A DNA stretch of 64,000 bases from Lacrimispora sp. BS-2 (GTDB lineage: Bacteria > Bacillota > Clostridia > Lachnospirales > Lachnospiraceae), in the NCBI RefSeq assembly GCF_040207125.1, contig NZ_CP157940.1, positions 868,001-932,000 of the forward strand. Reading direction: 5' to 3'. The position numbers and the translations under genes were made by a program. Below are positions 1 to 7,702 of the stretch, piece after piece. Under the pieces are notes generated by a model. The model was not told the origin of the DNA. It was given only the letters and a program-made list of their open reading frames with translations, and searched no databases. The stretch's first letter is position 1. Each line of letters opens with the position of its first letter.

Positions 1-326
1 CTGTTCCAGGGCATGTGGCCGTATTTGAAATCAATGGTCCAATGTTTTTTGGAGCCGCAGATAAGATATCCAAGGTGGTACTGGAAGACGGAAAGAGAGT
101 GCTGATACTCCGTATGCGGAGCGTTCCGGCCATGGATACAACTGCCTTAAAAAGCTTAAAGAAGCTTTACAGCAGTTTAAAAAGAAAGAACATCACACTG
201 ATGTTATCCCATGTGAACGAACAGCCTATGTCAATGATGGAACGGGCGGGATTTGTAGATGATATGGGACGGGAGAATATTGCAGGCTGCATTGATGAGG
301 CTTTGATGCGTGCCTCCGCGCTATAA
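1..326 (+). CDS. SulP-family anion (sulfate) permease, C-terminal STAS domain, partial
   Basis: The gene enters from the left edge, and its reading frame is open from base 3. About 107 residues are visible, and they form a STAS domain, the cytoplasmic regulatory tail of SulP sulfate and anion transporters. The early segment around GPMFFGAAD and the later segment MRSVPAMDTTAL are the usual STAS signatures of this family. The transmembrane part lies outside the window, so substrate is inferred from the family only. A strong terminator follows directly, so the nitrogenase-like operon downstream is a separate transcription unit, although a sulfate permease next to it fits a sulfur theme. A free-standing STAS protein is less likely because the frame has no start inside the window. 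Confidence 0.85.
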   Translation, partial: VPGHVAVFEINGPMFFGAADKISKVVLEDGKRVLILRMRSVPAMDTTALKSLKKLYSSLKRKNITLMLSHVNEQPMSMMERAGFVDDMGRENIAGCIDEALMRASAL

Positions 327-344
327 AAATACCGGCAAGCCGGA

Positions 345-402
345 AAACAGGCCGTAAGGGTCAGAGAAAAGGAATGCTCTGATTTCTTACGGCCTGTTTA
401 TG
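345..402 (+). terminator. Intrinsic terminator after the SulP gene
   Basis: A near-perfect hairpin: AAACAGGCCGTAAG (345-358) pairs with its complement at 386-399, and the inner TCAGAG/CTCTGA bases extend the stem. The downstream T-run is short and interrupted. Confidence 0.75.
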
Positions 403-542
403 TTCTGTCAGCCGCTTTATTCCCTTCTTAGGACCGGTCAATCCCCAACTCTTTTCCATGGGCGGGGGCCTGGGAAGGGGGAACAATGGAGATAAAAAGG
501 GACAAGTCGTTAAAAAAATATCATAAAAATATGAAAAAGATG

Positions 543-571
543 TTGACATCTCAAAAAGATAATATTATAAT
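543..571 (+). promoter_or_regulatory. Consensus sigma-A promoter of the nitrogenase-like operon
   Basis: TTGACA at 543-548 and TATAAT at 566-571 are both perfect consensus hexamers, separated by exactly 17 bp. Transcription should start near 578. An imperfect dyad lies just downstream: AATAC (about 573) with GTATT (about 602), and CCTAT with ATAGG inside it. It could be an operator or simply leader RNA structure. This is the only strong promoter seen before the nif-like genes. Confidence 0.85.
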
Positions 572-627
572 CAATACATATTAAACCTATAAAGATAATA
601 GGGTATTGAAGAAAGGATGTCATTCAT

Positions 628-747
628 ATGATAAACACAATGTTTTCTGCAGGGATTGACCATTTTGCAAGCTTTGAACAGATGGATAGCTGTTGTTGTA
701 AAACTGTGTGCATGTATATGAATACAGCTTATTTTTGTATGTATTAG
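628..747 (+). CDS. 39-residue cysteine-rich leader peptide (putative attenuation peptide)
   Basis: ATG at 628 has the ribosome binding site GAAAGGA at 611-617. The peptide carries SCCCKTVCMYMNTAYFCMY at its end: three consecutive TGT cysteine codons at 691-699 and two more before the stop at 745-747. It sits about 50 nt after the predicted transcription start, and a terminator hairpin begins 30 nt after its stop codon. The segment TACCTG (750-755), just after the stop, can pair with CAGGTA (779-784), the left arm of the terminator. A ribosome at the stop codon would cover 750-755 and let the terminator form, whereas one stalled on the Cys codons would leave it free as an antiterminator. Function in cysteine-responsive attenuation is inference; the peptide itself has no family I recognise. 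Confidence 0.65.
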   Translation: MINTMFSAGIDHFASFEQMDSCCCKTVCMYMNTAYFCMY

Positions 748-777
748 AATACCTGGATCCGTGACAGCTGGAGTTTT

Positions 778-808
778 ACAGGTACTGTAATAGTACCTGT
801 TTTTTTTA
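778..808 (+). terminator. Intrinsic terminator / candidate attenuator after the leader peptide
   Basis: A perfect 9-bp stem (778-786 with 792-800) with loop GTAAT is followed at once by a run of eight T. The left arm has an alternative partner at 750-755, next to the leader-peptide stop codon, which is the geometry expected of a translational attenuator. Confidence 0.8.
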
Positions 809-982
809 TAAGCGGAAATTAATGATAAAGTCCATGGTTATGCCATTGGATCAATCCATAAATGCAGGAGATTCAGGGAATACGAAAAGAATGAAAATAC
901 ATATAAAAAGAACCACCTGAGAAAAAGAAACCGGGCCGGGGAAAGAGATAGGGTCCTGGCGGAGATTCATAAGTGAGAGAAG

Positions 983-1147
983 GTGATTCCCATATCCTAT
1001 TCAAATGCTTCTGATCCTGAAAAAGAATACATTGAGCTGATCCATGAAATGGCCAGCCATGTAAAGTATGGTTCCATTACCATAACGATTCAGGATGGAA
1101 AAATCGTACAGATCGAAAAAATAGAAAAAATCAGATTAAAGAGCTGA
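983..1147 (+). CDS. YezD-like small protein (DUF2292 type)
   Basis: A 54-residue frame beginning with GTG at 983. Its second half, KYGSITITIQDGKIVQIEKI, is the signature of the YezD/DUF2292 family of very small proteins of unknown function that accompany sulfate and cysteine assimilation genes. The start is uncertain: the purine-rich AGAGAAG lies almost against the GTG, no in-frame ATG occurs before codon 23, and an in-frame stop at 974-976 excludes an upstream start. The gene lies between two terminators inside the leader of the nif-like operon. Its presence supports a sulfur-metabolism role for the whole locus. Recognition is from memory of the motif, not from a search. Confidence 0.65.
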   Translation: MIPISYSNASDPEKEYIELIHEMASHVKYGSITITIQDGKIVQIEKIEKIRLKS

Positions 1148-1150
1148 CTG

Positions 1151-1207
1151 GACAACCGGAGGTTCTGATAAGCAGGAATGCGTATCAGGGAAGGTTGTCT
1201 TTTTTTG
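1151..1207 (+). terminator. Second intrinsic terminator, just before the NifB-like gene
   Basis: GACAACC (1151-1157) pairs with GGTTGTC (1193-1199), and CTGATA/TATCAG adds an inner helix. Seven T follow. It lies only 30 nt before the next start codon and no promoter is visible in between, so the downstream operon must be reached by read-through or controlled antitermination. Confidence 0.75.
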
Positions 1208-1235
1208 TATCCTAATTTAAGAAAGAGAGAGTGAA

Positions 1236-2108
1236 ATGGCAAATACATATCAAAATCTGCAAAAGTCACATCCATGCTTTGGAGGAAATAAAAACAACGT
1301 GGGCCGGATCCATCTTCCGGTAAGCCCTGGCTGCAATATTTCCTGTAAGTTCTGTGACAGGAGAATTAACGATGAGGAAGAAAGGCCGGGAGTGACCTCT
1401 AAGGTGCTCACCCCTTTGCAGGCACTTAAGGTTCTTGACAAGGCTCTTGTCCTTTGTCCGGAGATCACGGTGGCAGGCATTGCAGGTCCAGGCGATACCC
1501 TGGCTACGGATTACGCTCTGGAGACATTCCGCCTGGTAAAGAAACACCATCCGGAGCTGATCAAATGTATGAGCACCAACGGGCTCCTTCTCTATGAAAG
1601 GGCGGCTGAGATCATTGAAATCGGAGTAGAATCCGTGACCGTTACAGTAAATGCGGTGGACCCGGAAATCGAGGCAAAGCTGAACCGGTGGATTCTGTAC
1701 CATGGAAAAATCTATGAGGGAGTCCAGGCGGCTGAGATCCTGATAGAAAACCAGTTAAAGGGAATCAAAAAGATAGCGGATGCAGGAATTACGGTGAAAG
1801 TGAATACCGTGCTGGTGCCAAACATAAACGGAGGGCATATTGAGGATATTGCAAAGGCCGTAAAAGAGGCAGGCGCAAGGATCTATAACATCATTCCCCT
1901 GATCCCACAGGCAGACCTTTCCCGTGAACCAGCCCCTGTCTGTCAGGAAATCGACGAGGCCAGGACCCGGGCAGGAAAATACATCGATGTTTTCCGCCAC
2001 TGCCAGCACTGCCGTGCCGATGCGGTGGGCATGCTTGGGGGGAAGGATTACGGAGATCTCATATACCAGAGAAGGATCGCAGGAAGTGATACCTTTTCCC
2101 ACGGATAA
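1236..2108 (+). CDS. NifB-like radical SAM protein (nitrogenase-type cofactor core synthesis)
   Basis: A 290-residue radical SAM protein with the AdoMet-cluster motif CNISCKFC (Cys33, 37, 40). It has the NifB-typical entry HPCFGG near residue 12, GIAGPGDTLA near 81-90 and the C-terminal NifB motif HCQHCRADAVGMLG (Cys256 and Cys259). In nitrogenase systems NifB fuses two 4Fe-4S clusters with a carbide and sulfide to make the 8Fe core cofactor. This protein lacks the NifX-like tail found in many bacterial NifB proteins, but such a domain is encoded separately just downstream. No nifEN scaffold is present, so the product is presumably delivered straight to the NifDK-like pair. The ribosome binding site AAGAAAGAGAGAG precedes the ATG. 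The fold is certain; the exact cofactor is inferred. Confidence 0.9.
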   Translation: MANTYQNLQKSHPCFGGNKNNVGRIHLPVSPGCNISCKFCDRRINDEEERPGVTSKVLTPLQALKVLDKALVLCPEITVAGIAGPGDTLATDYALETFRLVKKHHPELIKCMSTNGLLLYERAAEIIEIGVESVTVTVNAVDPEIEAKLNRWILYHGKIYEGVQAAEILIENQLKGIKKIADAGITVKVNTVLVPNINGGHIEDIAKAVKEAGARIYNIIPLIPQADLSREPAPVCQEIDEARTRAGKYIDVFRHCQHCRADAVGMLGGKDYGDLIYQRRIAGSDTFSHG

Positions 2109-2131
2109 AGGAAAAGGGGATTGAAAACACC

Positions 2132-2491
2132 ATGAAATATAAGATAGCAGTCGCATCAACAGACGGAAAGGTAGTAAACCAGCATTTTGGCAGAGCCGAA
2201 GTTTTTTACATCGTAGCAGCCGACAGCAGGGATATGACATTCACATACGAGGGAAGCCGTAAAACAGTTCCCGTATGCAAGGGACAGGAGCATGATGAAA
2301 CACAGTTAAAAGCCCTGGCAGTCCTGTTTGAAGATTGTGATTATGTTCTGGTCAGCCGGATCGGAGCCGGTGCTAGGGCTGCCCTGGAACAAAACCACAT
2401 TGAAGCCTTTGAACTGCCGGGATATATTGAGGATTCCATCAGGAGGCTTCTTACTTACACAGAGTTACGGAAGTTATTAAATGAAGTTTAG
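2132..2491 (+). CDS. NifX/NafY-type cofactor-binding domain protein
   Basis: A 119-residue protein of the dinitrogenase iron-molybdenum cofactor family. It opens with KIAVASTDGKVVNQHFGRAE, the standard start of this ribonuclease-H-like fold, which binds NifB-co or FeMo-co in NifX, NafY and the NifB tail. It lies 23 bases after the NifB-like gene, so the two probably replace the fused two-domain NifB of other bacteria. A second, more cysteine-rich paralogue ends the nif-like block at 7269-7679. The likely role is to carry or protect the cofactor on its way to the NifDK-like complex, which is inferred from family and position. Confidence 0.85.
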   Translation: MKYKIAVASTDGKVVNQHFGRAEVFYIVAADSRDMTFTYEGSRKTVPVCKGQEHDETQLKALAVLFEDCDYVLVSRIGAGARAALEQNHIEAFELPGYIEDSIRRLLTYTELRKLLNEV

Positions 2492-2526
2492 AAAGGATCC
2501 ATGACCATGGGCCAACTGGTTTTTAA

Positions 2527-3438
<912 letters not shown>

Positions 3439-3471
3439 GGCACAAAGGGTGCTGGAATAAGGAGGGAATGA

Positions 3472-4461
3472 ATGAGTAATATTCATAAATCAATCACGGA
3501 ACTCATAGGAAAAACGCCTCTTTTGGAGCTGGAAAATTACGCAAAAAAACATGCTCTGGAAGCGAAGATCATCGCAAAGCTTGAGTATTTTAATCCCAAC
3601 CAGAGCGTAAAAGACAGGATCGCACTGGCCATGATCGATGATGCGGAAAAAAAGGGACTTTTAAAACCAGGGTATACCATTGTGGAAACCACCAGCGGAA
3701 ATACGGGGATCGGCCTTGCGGCAATCGCGGCAGCCAGAGGATATTCTTTCCGGGTATATGTCCAGGATTATGTCAGCGAGGAACGGTTTAAGAACATCAG
3801 AGCTTTTGGCGGAGAAGCCATCAGATTATCTCAGGTGCCGGAGGTCCAGGCGGTGCTGGATGAAACAGGCGGGGATTTTGTGGCGGCTGTTAATACTCTG
3901 AAGGAGAAGGTGCTGTCAAAGGAAAAAAACATCTTTTTTGTCAATCAGATCGAAAATCCGGCAAATCCTTTTGTTCATGAAGCGACCACAGGGCCGGAGA
4001 TCTGGGCGGATACGGATGGAGAGGTGGATATTCTGGTGGCCTGCGTCGGCACGGGAGGTACCGTATCAGGGGCGGGAAAGTACTTAAAAGGTAAAAATAA
4101 AAATATTAAGATCATTGCCATACAGCCGGGGCCAAATTCCCTGCCCAGTGAGACCGATCCACTGCCGCCGGATATCACAGGGATCCATCCCTTTGAAGGA
4201 GTGCCTGCAGAACGGGTTCCCCTTACCATGGATCGAAACATTTATGATGAAAAATATGAGGTGGAAACTTATCAGGCTTATGAAGCTGCAAAGGAAGTGG
4301 CAAGGACAGACGGGATATTAGTGGGAACTTCCTCCGGAGCCGCCATTTTTGCAGCCGCCCAGGTGGCAAAAAGAACTGAAAACAAAGGAAAGAATATTGT
4401 AGTTGTTTTAGCGGATACCGGTCTTAGGTACCTGTCCACAAAGCTTTTTGAAGAAGCTTAG
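3472..4461 (+). CDS. Divergent CysK-like PLP enzyme (O-acetylserine sulfhydrylase family)
   Basis: A 329-residue fold-type II PLP enzyme. The Schiff-base lysine is Lys47 in NPNQSVKDRIA, the substrate loop TSGNTGIGLA starts at about 75, the phosphate-binding loop GTGGTVSGAG lies near residue 195, and a late GTSSGAA replaces the usual GISSGAA. These mark the cysteine synthase / cystathionine beta-synthase family. Between residues about 220 and 245 the usual CysK stretch leading to IQGIGAGFVP is replaced by ETDPLPPDITGIHPFEGVP, so the acceptor pocket and the CysE-binding surface may differ. It lies inside the nif-like operon between the NifH and NifD homologues. It may capture sulfide or a thiol released by the reductase onto an activated serine-type acceptor, which is inference. 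Confidence 0.85.
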   Translation: MSNIHKSITELIGKTPLLELENYAKKHALEAKIIAKLEYFNPNQSVKDRIALAMIDDAEKKGLLKPGYTIVETTSGNTGIGLAAIAAARGYSFRVYVQDYVSEERFKNIRAFGGEAIRLSQVPEVQAVLDETGGDFVAAVNTLKEKVLSKEKNIFFVNQIENPANPFVHEATTGPEIWADTDGEVDILVACVGTGGTVSGAGKYLKGKNKNIKIIAIQPGPNSLPSETDPLPPDITGIHPFEGVPAERVPLTMDRNIYDEKYEVETYQAYEAAKEVARTDGILVGTSSGAAIFAAAQVAKRTENKGKNIVVVLADTGLRYLSTKLFEEA

Positions 4462-4481
4462 TCAAAGTCTGGAGGTTAAAC

Positions 4482-5945
4482 ATGGCAATTAATTTATCAA
4501 ATTCCAATCTGGCTACCAGGGAGACCCGGTTAGGTTCCATAACCGGATATGTAGGAGACTTACATGATCTTGCCAGTCAGAGTAAGTGCGGCAGCTTAAA
4601 GGGCTGCGGGCGCTGTTTTTCCCAGTCAAGCACCTGCCTTTCAGGCTGTGCTCTCAGCCAGCTGGGAGGGATCCGGGATGTGGCGGTCATCCATCACGGT
4701 CCTTCCGGGTGTTCGGCCACGGCCAGTTCACAGTACATTGTTACCAATCAGGTAGCCGCTAAAAGAGGAGTCGTAAACAAATCTGTATACATCGGCACGG
4801 ACATGAATGAGAATGATACTATTTTCGGCTCCACAGAAGCCCTGGCAGATATTATTGTGGAGGTTAACCGGCGTTACCAGCCAAAGGCAATTTTTGTCAG
4901 CAGTTCCTGTGCCACGGGGATCATCGGAGAAGACATTGACAGCGTGGTGGATGATGTGAAGGATCAGATTCCGGTACCTGTCATAGCCGTTCACTGCGAA
5001 GGTTTTAAATCACGAATCTGGGCGACAGGGTTTGATATATCCGATCATGCGGTATTAAGCGGAATCGTAAAGCCTCCCCAGCGGAAAAGAAAAACCATTA
5101 ATTTTAAAAACTTTTTCGAAAGCGCCAGAAATGAAATCATGGAAATGTTTAAGAATTTTGATTTAGAACCCATTTTTTTATATGCCAACGCAACGGTGGA
5201 AGAACTGGAGCATTTATCAGAATCCGTTGCGACAACGTGCATCTGCGGAGTTCTTGGAAATTATCTGGGCAATGGCTTAGAAGAGCACTATGGCGTTCCC
5301 TATATCCGGACCGTCAATCCCTTGGGGATCGTCGGATTTGAGACTTGGCTTCGGGAAATCGGAAGGGTGGCCGGTAAGCAGCTTGAGGTGGAGAATTACA
5401 TAGAAGAACAAAGAAAGATCTATATTCCTCAGATTGAAGCGGTGAAGGAAGAATTAAAGGGATTAAAAGCGGTTCTCGGAATGGGGCCGGGCTACACCTT
5501 TGAGGTGACGAGAGTTTTGAACGAGCTGGGAATCGAAGTGGTTTGGGCGCTGGCATGGCATTATGACAAGAAATACGAAAACGGGGATGTACCTCCCGCC
5601 ATGAGTTATCTTCTCGACAATGACATTAATTTTGAAACCAGTGTGGCGGACCAGCAGAACTTTGAGGTGATGAACATCTTAAACAAATACCGTCCTGATT
5701 TATACCTTTCCCGCCATCCCGGTTCTACAGTATGGGCCATTAAACAGGGGACGCCGGCGGTCTATGTGGCGGACGAATACATGATATTCGGATATAAGCA
5801 TACGCTGGAGTTCGCTCATACGGTTTTAGATACCATACGGAACCGGAGCTTTGAACAAAATCTGGCAAAACGAGTAAAGCTGCCTTACACGGACTGGTGG
5901 TATAAGCAGGATGTGGGAAGCTTTTTAGAGGAGGCGATTGGCTGA
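4482..5945 (+). CDS. NifD-like catalytic subunit of a nitrogenase-like reductase
   Basis: 487 residues of the nitrogenase component 1 alpha family. The three P-cluster cysteines are Cys56 (SGCALSQLGG), Cys77 (HHGPSGC) and Cys143 (SSSCATGIIGED). By counting back from the conserved LEEHYGVPY, Cys255 in TTCICGVLGNY lines up with Azotobacter NifD Cys275, the cofactor ligand. The segment that should hold His442 (after QGTPAVYVADEYMIFGYKH) has Ala or Asp at that place, so the second ligand seems lost or moved. Four further cysteines (36, 42, 45, 52) precede the P-cluster region, somewhat like NifE. It is followed by the beta subunit with a TGATG junction. The likely activity is reductive cleavage of a non-N2 substrate; identity as MarD-like is a hypothesis. 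Confidence 0.88.
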   Translation: MAINLSNSNLATRETRLGSITGYVGDLHDLASQSKCGSLKGCGRCFSQSSTCLSGCALSQLGGIRDVAVIHHGPSGCSATASSQYIVTNQVAAKRGVVNKSVYIGTDMNENDTIFGSTEALADIIVEVNRRYQPKAIFVSSSCATGIIGEDIDSVVDDVKDQIPVPVIAVHCEGFKSRIWATGFDISDHAVLSGIVKPPQRKRKTINFKNFFESARNEIMEMFKNFDLEPIFLYANATVEELEHLSESVATTCICGVLGNYLGNGLEEHYGVPYIRTVNPLGIVGFETWLREIGRVAGKQLEVENYIEEQRKIYIPQIEAVKEELKGLKAVLGMGPGYTFEVTRVLNELGIEVVWALAWHYDKKYENGDVPPAMSYLLDNDINFETSVADQQNFEVMNILNKYRPDLYLSRHPGSTVWAIKQGTPAVYVADEYMIFGYKHTLEFAHTVLDTIRNRSFEQNLAKRVKLPYTDWWYKQDVGSFLEEAIG

Positions 5946-7243
5946 TGGCAAAGATATTAGACAAACAGAGGTATAAATGCGCCATGAGCGCCATGCAGAC
6001 CGTTCAGGCGATTGAACGGGCCATTCCGGTCCTCCATTCCGGGCCGGGCTGCGCCCAGAAGCTTTCCAATTCCTCGGGCAGTTCCGGATATTTTTCTCCC
6101 AATATCTATCCCTGTACCAGCATCAACGAAAAGGATGTTGTATTCGGAGGCGTTAAAAAGCTGGAGTCAACCATCAGACACTCCCTGGATGTCATTGACG
6201 CCGATTTATATGTGGTTTTGACCGGCTGTATCCCGGAGATCGTGGGTGACAACACCGAGGAAGTGGTGGAGGGGTTCCGGGATGCCGAAAAACCGGTCAT
6301 CTATGCCTCAACCGCAGGCTTTAAGGGAAACAACTACAAGGGCCATGAGCAGGTGGTGGATGCAATCATTGACCAGCTTTTGGAACGGTCAGATAACCGG
6401 ATAAAAAATCTGGTCAATATATGGGCCGATGTGCCTTATCAGGATGAATTCTGGCTGGGAAATTTAAGAGAGCTTGAAAATCTGGTCAGGGAGCTTGGCC
6501 TTACGCCGAACACCATATTTGGCTATCAAAGAGGATTAAGTAATGTAAAGAGGATCCCGGAAGCGGAATTTAACCTGCTGGTGTCTCCGTGGGTCGGGCT
6601 TAATAACATGAAGAACATGGAGAAGAAGCTTGGAATCCCTTATCTTCACTATCCCACCCTCCCCATAGGGGCTTTTGAAACCAGTAAATTCCTTCGGGAA
6701 GTAGGCGGGTTCGCAGGAGTGCCGGAGGAGAAGATCGAAAGCCTTATTGCTGAGAAAGAGGCTTATTATTACTATTACATTGAACGCTATGCGGATCTGT
6801 TCCTGGAGACCAGAGTCATGTCAAAGCAGTTTACAGTTGTGTCTGATGCCCAATATGCCCTTGGCATTACAAAGTTCCTGGTCAATGACCTGGGTTTGTT
6901 TCCTGCAAAGCAGTTCATAACGGATGATACTCCAAGAGAGTTCCGGAATAAGGTCTGTTCCTATTTTAAGGAGCTGAATTTTGGCATAGAAGCAGAGGTG
7001 GACTTTGAGACCGATGGCTATAAGATCCACAATGAGATCAAAGCCCATGATTATCATGGATATCCCCTGATCCTTGGAGGTCATTGGGAAAAAGAGGTTG
7101 CAAAACAGACTGATGCCCATTTCCTTAATGTATCCTGGCCGGTCAATGAAAGGCTGGTCATGAACAGCTACTATACAGGATATGACGGTGGCCTGAAGCT
7201 GATCGAAGACATCTATTCCGTTGCCAGAACAAGATTCAATTGA
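5945..7243 (+). CDS. NifK-like beta subunit of a nitrogenase-like reductase
   Basis: 432 residues, about 90 shorter than classical NifK and without its N-terminal extension. The P-cluster cysteines are all present: Cys12 (RYKCAMSA), Cys36 (HSGPGCAQKL) and Cys95 (LTGCIPEIVGDN). ASTAGFKGNNYKGH lies where NifK has its serine P-cluster ligand region. The C-terminus NVSWPVNERLVMNSYYTGYDG keeps the pattern of the family. The start overlaps the stop of the NifD-like gene by one base, which implies translational coupling and a 1:1 complex. With the NifD- and NifH-like proteins it forms a complete two-component nitrogenase-like enzyme. Dark-operative protochlorophyllide or chlorophyllide reductases are excluded by the context and by the presence of NifB. 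Confidence 0.88.
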   Translation: MAKILDKQRYKCAMSAMQTVQAIERAIPVLHSGPGCAQKLSNSSGSSGYFSPNIYPCTSINEKDVVFGGVKKLESTIRHSLDVIDADLYVVLTGCIPEIVGDNTEEVVEGFRDAEKPVIYASTAGFKGNNYKGHEQVVDAIIDQLLERSDNRIKNLVNIWADVPYQDEFWLGNLRELENLVRELGLTPNTIFGYQRGLSNVKRIPEAEFNLLVSPWVGLNNMKNMEKKLGIPYLHYPTLPIGAFETSKFLREVGGFAGVPEEKIESLIAEKEAYYYYYIERYADLFLETRVMSKQFTVVSDAQYALGITKFLVNDLGLFPAKQFITDDTPREFRNKVCSYFKELNFGIEAEVDFETDGYKIHNEIKAHDYHGYPLILGGHWEKEVAKQTDAHFLNVSWPVNERLVMNSYYTGYDGGLKLIEDIYSVARTRFN

Positions 7244-7268
7244 CAGGCAGGTTCATGGAGGGAGTGTT

Positions 7269-7679
7269 ATGCCATATAAAATTGCAGTTGCATCTTCTGA
7301 CGGTGTGAATATTGACATGAATTTTGGGGCAGCCCATGAATTTTACATCTATAAAGTGGGAGAAGAAGGGGAGTACGCTCTTTTGGAAATAAGAGAAGCT
7401 GTAAATACAGCCGGAAAGCCTTCCTCCTGCCAGGGCGGGTGCAAAGGAAGGAACTGCGAAGGCTTACAGGAAAACCATCCAGGGGTGGATTTCATAGCAG
7501 ACTGCCGTTGTGTCATCTGCAAAAGGATCGGCTTTCACATTCAGAAACAGTTGGAGAAAAAGGCGGTCAGTTCCTTTGATGTGGAAGGGAAAATTGAGGG
7601 CACATTGGAGAAAATCACCGGGTATTTTTACCGGGTGGATCACCATCAGACACTTCGGGGGATGGCGAATAAAATATGA
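7269..7679 (+). CDS. Cysteine-rich NifX-like cofactor-binding protein
   Basis: The ATG at 7269 is chosen because GGAGGGAG precedes it and the family N-terminus begins there (PYKIAVASSDGVNIDMNFGA); an upstream in-frame start at 7221 would overlap the NifK-like gene. The 136-residue protein has the same fold as the product of 2132-2491, with a family-typical core, but adds an insertion CQGGCKGRNC and the cluster DCRCVICKRIG, seven cysteines in about 45 residues. That suggests a metal or iron-sulfur site not usual for NifX. It lies between the reductase subunits and the importer, and the next gene follows closely. A role in cofactor trafficking or reductase protection is inferred. Confidence 0.8.
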   Translation: MPYKIAVASSDGVNIDMNFGAAHEFYIYKVGEEGEYALLEIREAVNTAGKPSSCQGGCKGRNCEGLQENHPGVDFIADCRCVICKRIGFHIQKQLEKKAVSSFDVEGKIEGTLEKITGYFYRVDHHQTLRGMANKI

Positions 7680-7702
7680 AAAGAAAAGGAAGGGAAAAAA
7701 TA

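Noticed and set aside
822..920. 32-codon frame between the attenuator and the YezD-like gene
   Set aside because: It has no ribosome binding site and no recognisable motif; probably spacer in the leader RNA.
1266..1703. 145-codon minus-strand frame opposite the NifB-like gene
   Set aside because: It lies entirely antisense to a protein with clear family motifs, and its translation matches nothing known to me.
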